DNA from: Desulfurobacterium sp.
GTDB lineage: Bacteria; Aquificota; Aquificia; Desulfurobacteriales; Desulfurobacteriaceae
NCBI GenBank assembly: GCA_026988135.1
Contig: JALSLT010000023.1
Coordinates: 1-22,134, forward strand
Reading direction: 5' to 3'
DNA: 22,134 nt
The stretch's first letter is position 1, and each line of letters begins with the position of its first letter. The position numbers and the translations under genes are program-made. Below the pieces are notes generated by a model. It was given only the letters and a program-made list of their open reading frames with translations, was not told where the DNA came from and made no database searches. This document shows, piece after piece, positions 20,566 through 22,134 of this stretch.

Positions 20566-21762
20566 TTAAACCTTTGACCTTAAAGATTCTACCGGTTCAA
20601 AATCCGCGGCTTTTTTTGCAGGGGAATAGGAGGCTATTAAGCATACAATTATTGAGAATGTAATTGCAAGTAAAAAAGCTTCGATAGGATAAACAACGGG
20701 TATTGACAATAGGGGGAGGAGAAATTTTACTCCTATAAGGCCGATACCTGTTCCCAGGATTGCTCCTATAAGTGCTATTATCACACTTTCGGCCATAATT
20801 CTTAAAAGAATGTCTCTTTTTGTTGCTCCCATGGCTCGTCGAAGTCCTATTTCCCATTTTCTTACATAGATATTTATGTAAAAAATACTTGAAAGAACAA
20901 AGCCTCCAACGACAAGGGCAGTTACGGATGCGAGTCCTAAAAACATGGAGAGGCTGGCACTTATCATGGAAAGGACCTTTTTTACGAGGGAAGGGGTGAC
21001 TATGGTTAGTTCGGTTTTTATGTCGTGTCTTTTGGCGAGAATATTTTTTACTTCTTTTAGAATGAGATTATATTCATCCATGTTTGTTACCCTTAGTCTT
21101 ATAAGTGAAACACTATTTTCTTTTAGGGGCATTACAAGCTTTTTGTATATCGGATAAGGAATAAAAACCCTGTCATCTATATTTCTTCCCTGGGGGGTTT
21201 TTCCTCTTTTTTTAAATACACCGATTATTTTAAAAGGGGTTTTTTCTACTAAAACTGTTTTTCCGATAGGATTATCCCCGGAAAACAAGAAGTTTGCAAC
21301 TTCCCATCCGATGATACATACTTTTCTGAAGTTTTGGAAATCTTTGGGGCTGAAATCTCTGCCTATGTCCATTTTGTAGTTCCATGATGTTATCCAATCG
21401 GGGCCTACTCCGAAGCTGGTGGTTTTTTTTGAGAATTTTCCGGATGATATTTCGATTGGTTTCACAAGGCCGTATGTTAAGGCAAATATACCTTCAAGCC
21501 TTTCTATCTCTTTTACATCTTTCATTGAAAGAACCATTGTTCTCATTCTCGGGCCGGCGCCCATTTTTCCGGAAACGATAAATATTGAGTCCGGTCCGAG
21601 TGCTTCGATAATTTTTCTTGCTCTCAATGTGCTTCCCTGGATGGCAGCTACAATTAGCACAAGGGAAGCAACTCCCATAATTATTCCAAGGAGGGCAAAA
21701 AGAGTTCTTACTTTATTTTGGTAAAGTGAATAGATTAGGTCTTTGATATATAGCCCGTTCAC
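20566..21762 (-). CDS. ABC transporter permease, MacB/FtsX type (first permease)
   Basis: A 398-residue paralogue of the next permease with the same layout: N-terminal helix (about 16-38), periplasmic MacB core, three C-terminal helices (about 270-295, 317-342, 355-380), G-L-R-R-A-M-G-A-T coupling segment and an ending P-A-K-K-A-A-D-F-E-P-V-E-S-L. The start codon is GTG at 21762, overlapping the ATPase stop (GTGA), which indicates tight coupling. Two different half-permeases suggest a heterodimer and not the homodimer of E. coli MacB. Confidence 0.9.
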   Translation of the reverse strand: MNGLYIKDLIYSLYQNKVRTLFALLGIIMGVASLVLIVAAIQGSTLRARKIIEALGPDSIFIVSGKMGAGPRMRTMVLSMKDVKEIERLEGIFALTYGLVKPIEISSGKFSKKTTSFGVGPDWITSWNYKMDIGRDFSPKDFQNFRKVCIIGWEVANFLFSGDNPIGKTVLVEKTPFKIIGVFKKRGKTPQGRNIDDRVFIPYPIYKKLVMPLKENSVSLIRLRVTNMDEYNLILKEVKNILAKRHDIKTELTIVTPSLVKKVLSMISASLSMFLGLASVTALVVGGFVLSSIFYINIYVRKWEIGLRRAMGATKRDILLRIMAESVIIALIGAILGTGIGLIGVKFLLPLLSIPVVYPIEAFLLAITFSIIVCLIASYSPAKKAADFEPVESLRSKV

Positions 21763-22134
21763 TCTTCTATAACTCCGTCTTTTATTCTTATGATTCTTTT
21801 TGCAAAACGGGCAACTTCTGGATCGTGGGTAACTATAAGAATTGTTTTTCCGTCTTCGTTTAGTTTTTTGAAAGTGTTCATAACAGCTTTTCCCGATATC
21901 TGGTCAAGAGCTCCTGTCGGTTCGTCGGCTATTATCAGCGAAGGAGAGTTTATTAGAGCTCTTGCTATTGCGACTCTTTGTTTTTGTCCTCCCGATAATT
22001 GGTCGGGACGAAAGTTTATTCTTTCTTTAAGTCCTAATTTTGTTAGTAGTTCAATAGCTTGATGTTCAGGGGAGACGTTTTTGAATACATCTTTTCTGTT
22101 TTTTCCTTTTAAATATAGAGTTGGTAGAAGTACG
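21759..22134 (-). CDS. ABC transporter ATP-binding protein, MacB/LolD type (C-terminal part; 5' end outside window)
   Basis: The C-terminal 124 residues of an ABC ATPase, open to the right window edge. Visible are the Q-loop-to-signature region, the ABC signature L-S-G-G-Q-K-Q-R-V-A-I-A-R-A-L, Walker B L-I-I-A-D-E-P-T-G-A-L-D with the catalytic Glu, the switch His in I-V-T-H-D, and a short end I-R-I-K-D-G-V-I-E-E. The G-A-L-D D-loop and compact ending place it in the MacB/LolD (o228) group. Walker A lies beyond the window. The stop overlaps the GTG start of the first permease by four bases. Confidence 0.93.
   Translation of the reverse strand, partial: VLLPTLYLKGKNRKDVFKNVSPEHQAIELLTKLGLKERINFRPDQLSGGQKQRVAIARALINSPSLIIADEPTGALDQISGKAVMNTFKKLNEDGKTILIVTHDPEVARFAKRIIRIKDGVIEE

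Noticed and set aside
1..22134. CRISPR arrays, insertion sequences, phage genes or attachment sites
   Set aside because: No regularly spaced repeats, transposase or integrase motifs, or terminal inverted repeats were seen anywhere in the window.

Overview
The window is AT-rich bacterial chromosome, densely coded. The only intergenic stretches above about 100 bp lie around the glutamine synthetase genes and at 6661-6779, and no stretch above 300 bp lacks a gene. Several genes point to a thermophilic anaerobe: a TtuA/TtuB pair (tRNA 2-thioribothymidine), an AGOG-type 8-oxoguanine glycosylase, futalosine-pathway MqnA, a CooS-family Ni/Fe-S-scaffold enzyme, a multihaem cytochrome c and a selenocysteine tRNA. 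The mix fits the Aquificota, most likely Desulfurobacteriaceae (Desulfurobacterium/Balnearium-like). This assignment is inferred from gene content and composition, not from a marker gene.

Layout. (1) 1-3367, plus strand: the 3' part of a multihaem cytochrome c, a secreted propeller-like protein and a diguanylate cyclase with an N-terminal four-cysteine domain, tightly spaced. (2) 3357-6660, minus strand: cupin, CooS-like enzyme, YgbA-family protein and a cysteine-free CRP/FNR regulator. This is the most interesting locus. The CooS-like protein keeps the CODH scaffold but lacks the C-cluster Cys corresponding to Cys295 of CODH-II. It has Glu there, plus a downstream E-Q-K-A-V motif, so its ligand set matches hybrid-cluster protein (Hcp). 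With YgbA next to it and an FNR-like box (6715-6728) upstream, I read the locus as a nitrosative or hydroxylamine stress module and not as CO metabolism. (3) 6780-8447, plus strand: AGOG glycosylase, then a NifX/NifB-like protein and a DUF1847 Cys-rich protein. (4) 8448-10775, minus strand: a large HerA-like ATPase. (5) 10899-12725, minus strand: glnB-glnA, with a candidate sigma-54 promoter and two NtrC-like sites spaced 31 bp apart upstream, and a strong terminator downstream. (6) 12917-13011, minus strand: tRNA-Sec (UCA anticodon). (7) 13107-14586, plus strand: MthK-like K+ channel with RCK domains plus a small DUF6394-like membrane protein. (8) 14648-17223, plus strand: a GCS2/YbdK-like carboxylate-amine ligase overlapping a signal-less, divergent gamma-glutamyltransferase homologue. 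(9) 17220-22134, minus strand: one long overlapping operon of ABC ATPase (cut by the window end), two MacB/FtsX-type permeases, TtuB-like sulfur carrier, TtuA, MqnA and YacG.

Working together: regions 1 and 2 suggest respiratory electron transfer with c-di-GMP signalling and protection from reactive nitrogen species, as expected of a nitrate-ammonifying or metal-reducing vent organism. Region 5 is nitrogen assimilation. Region 9 joins envelope export with tRNA thiolation and menaquinone synthesis.
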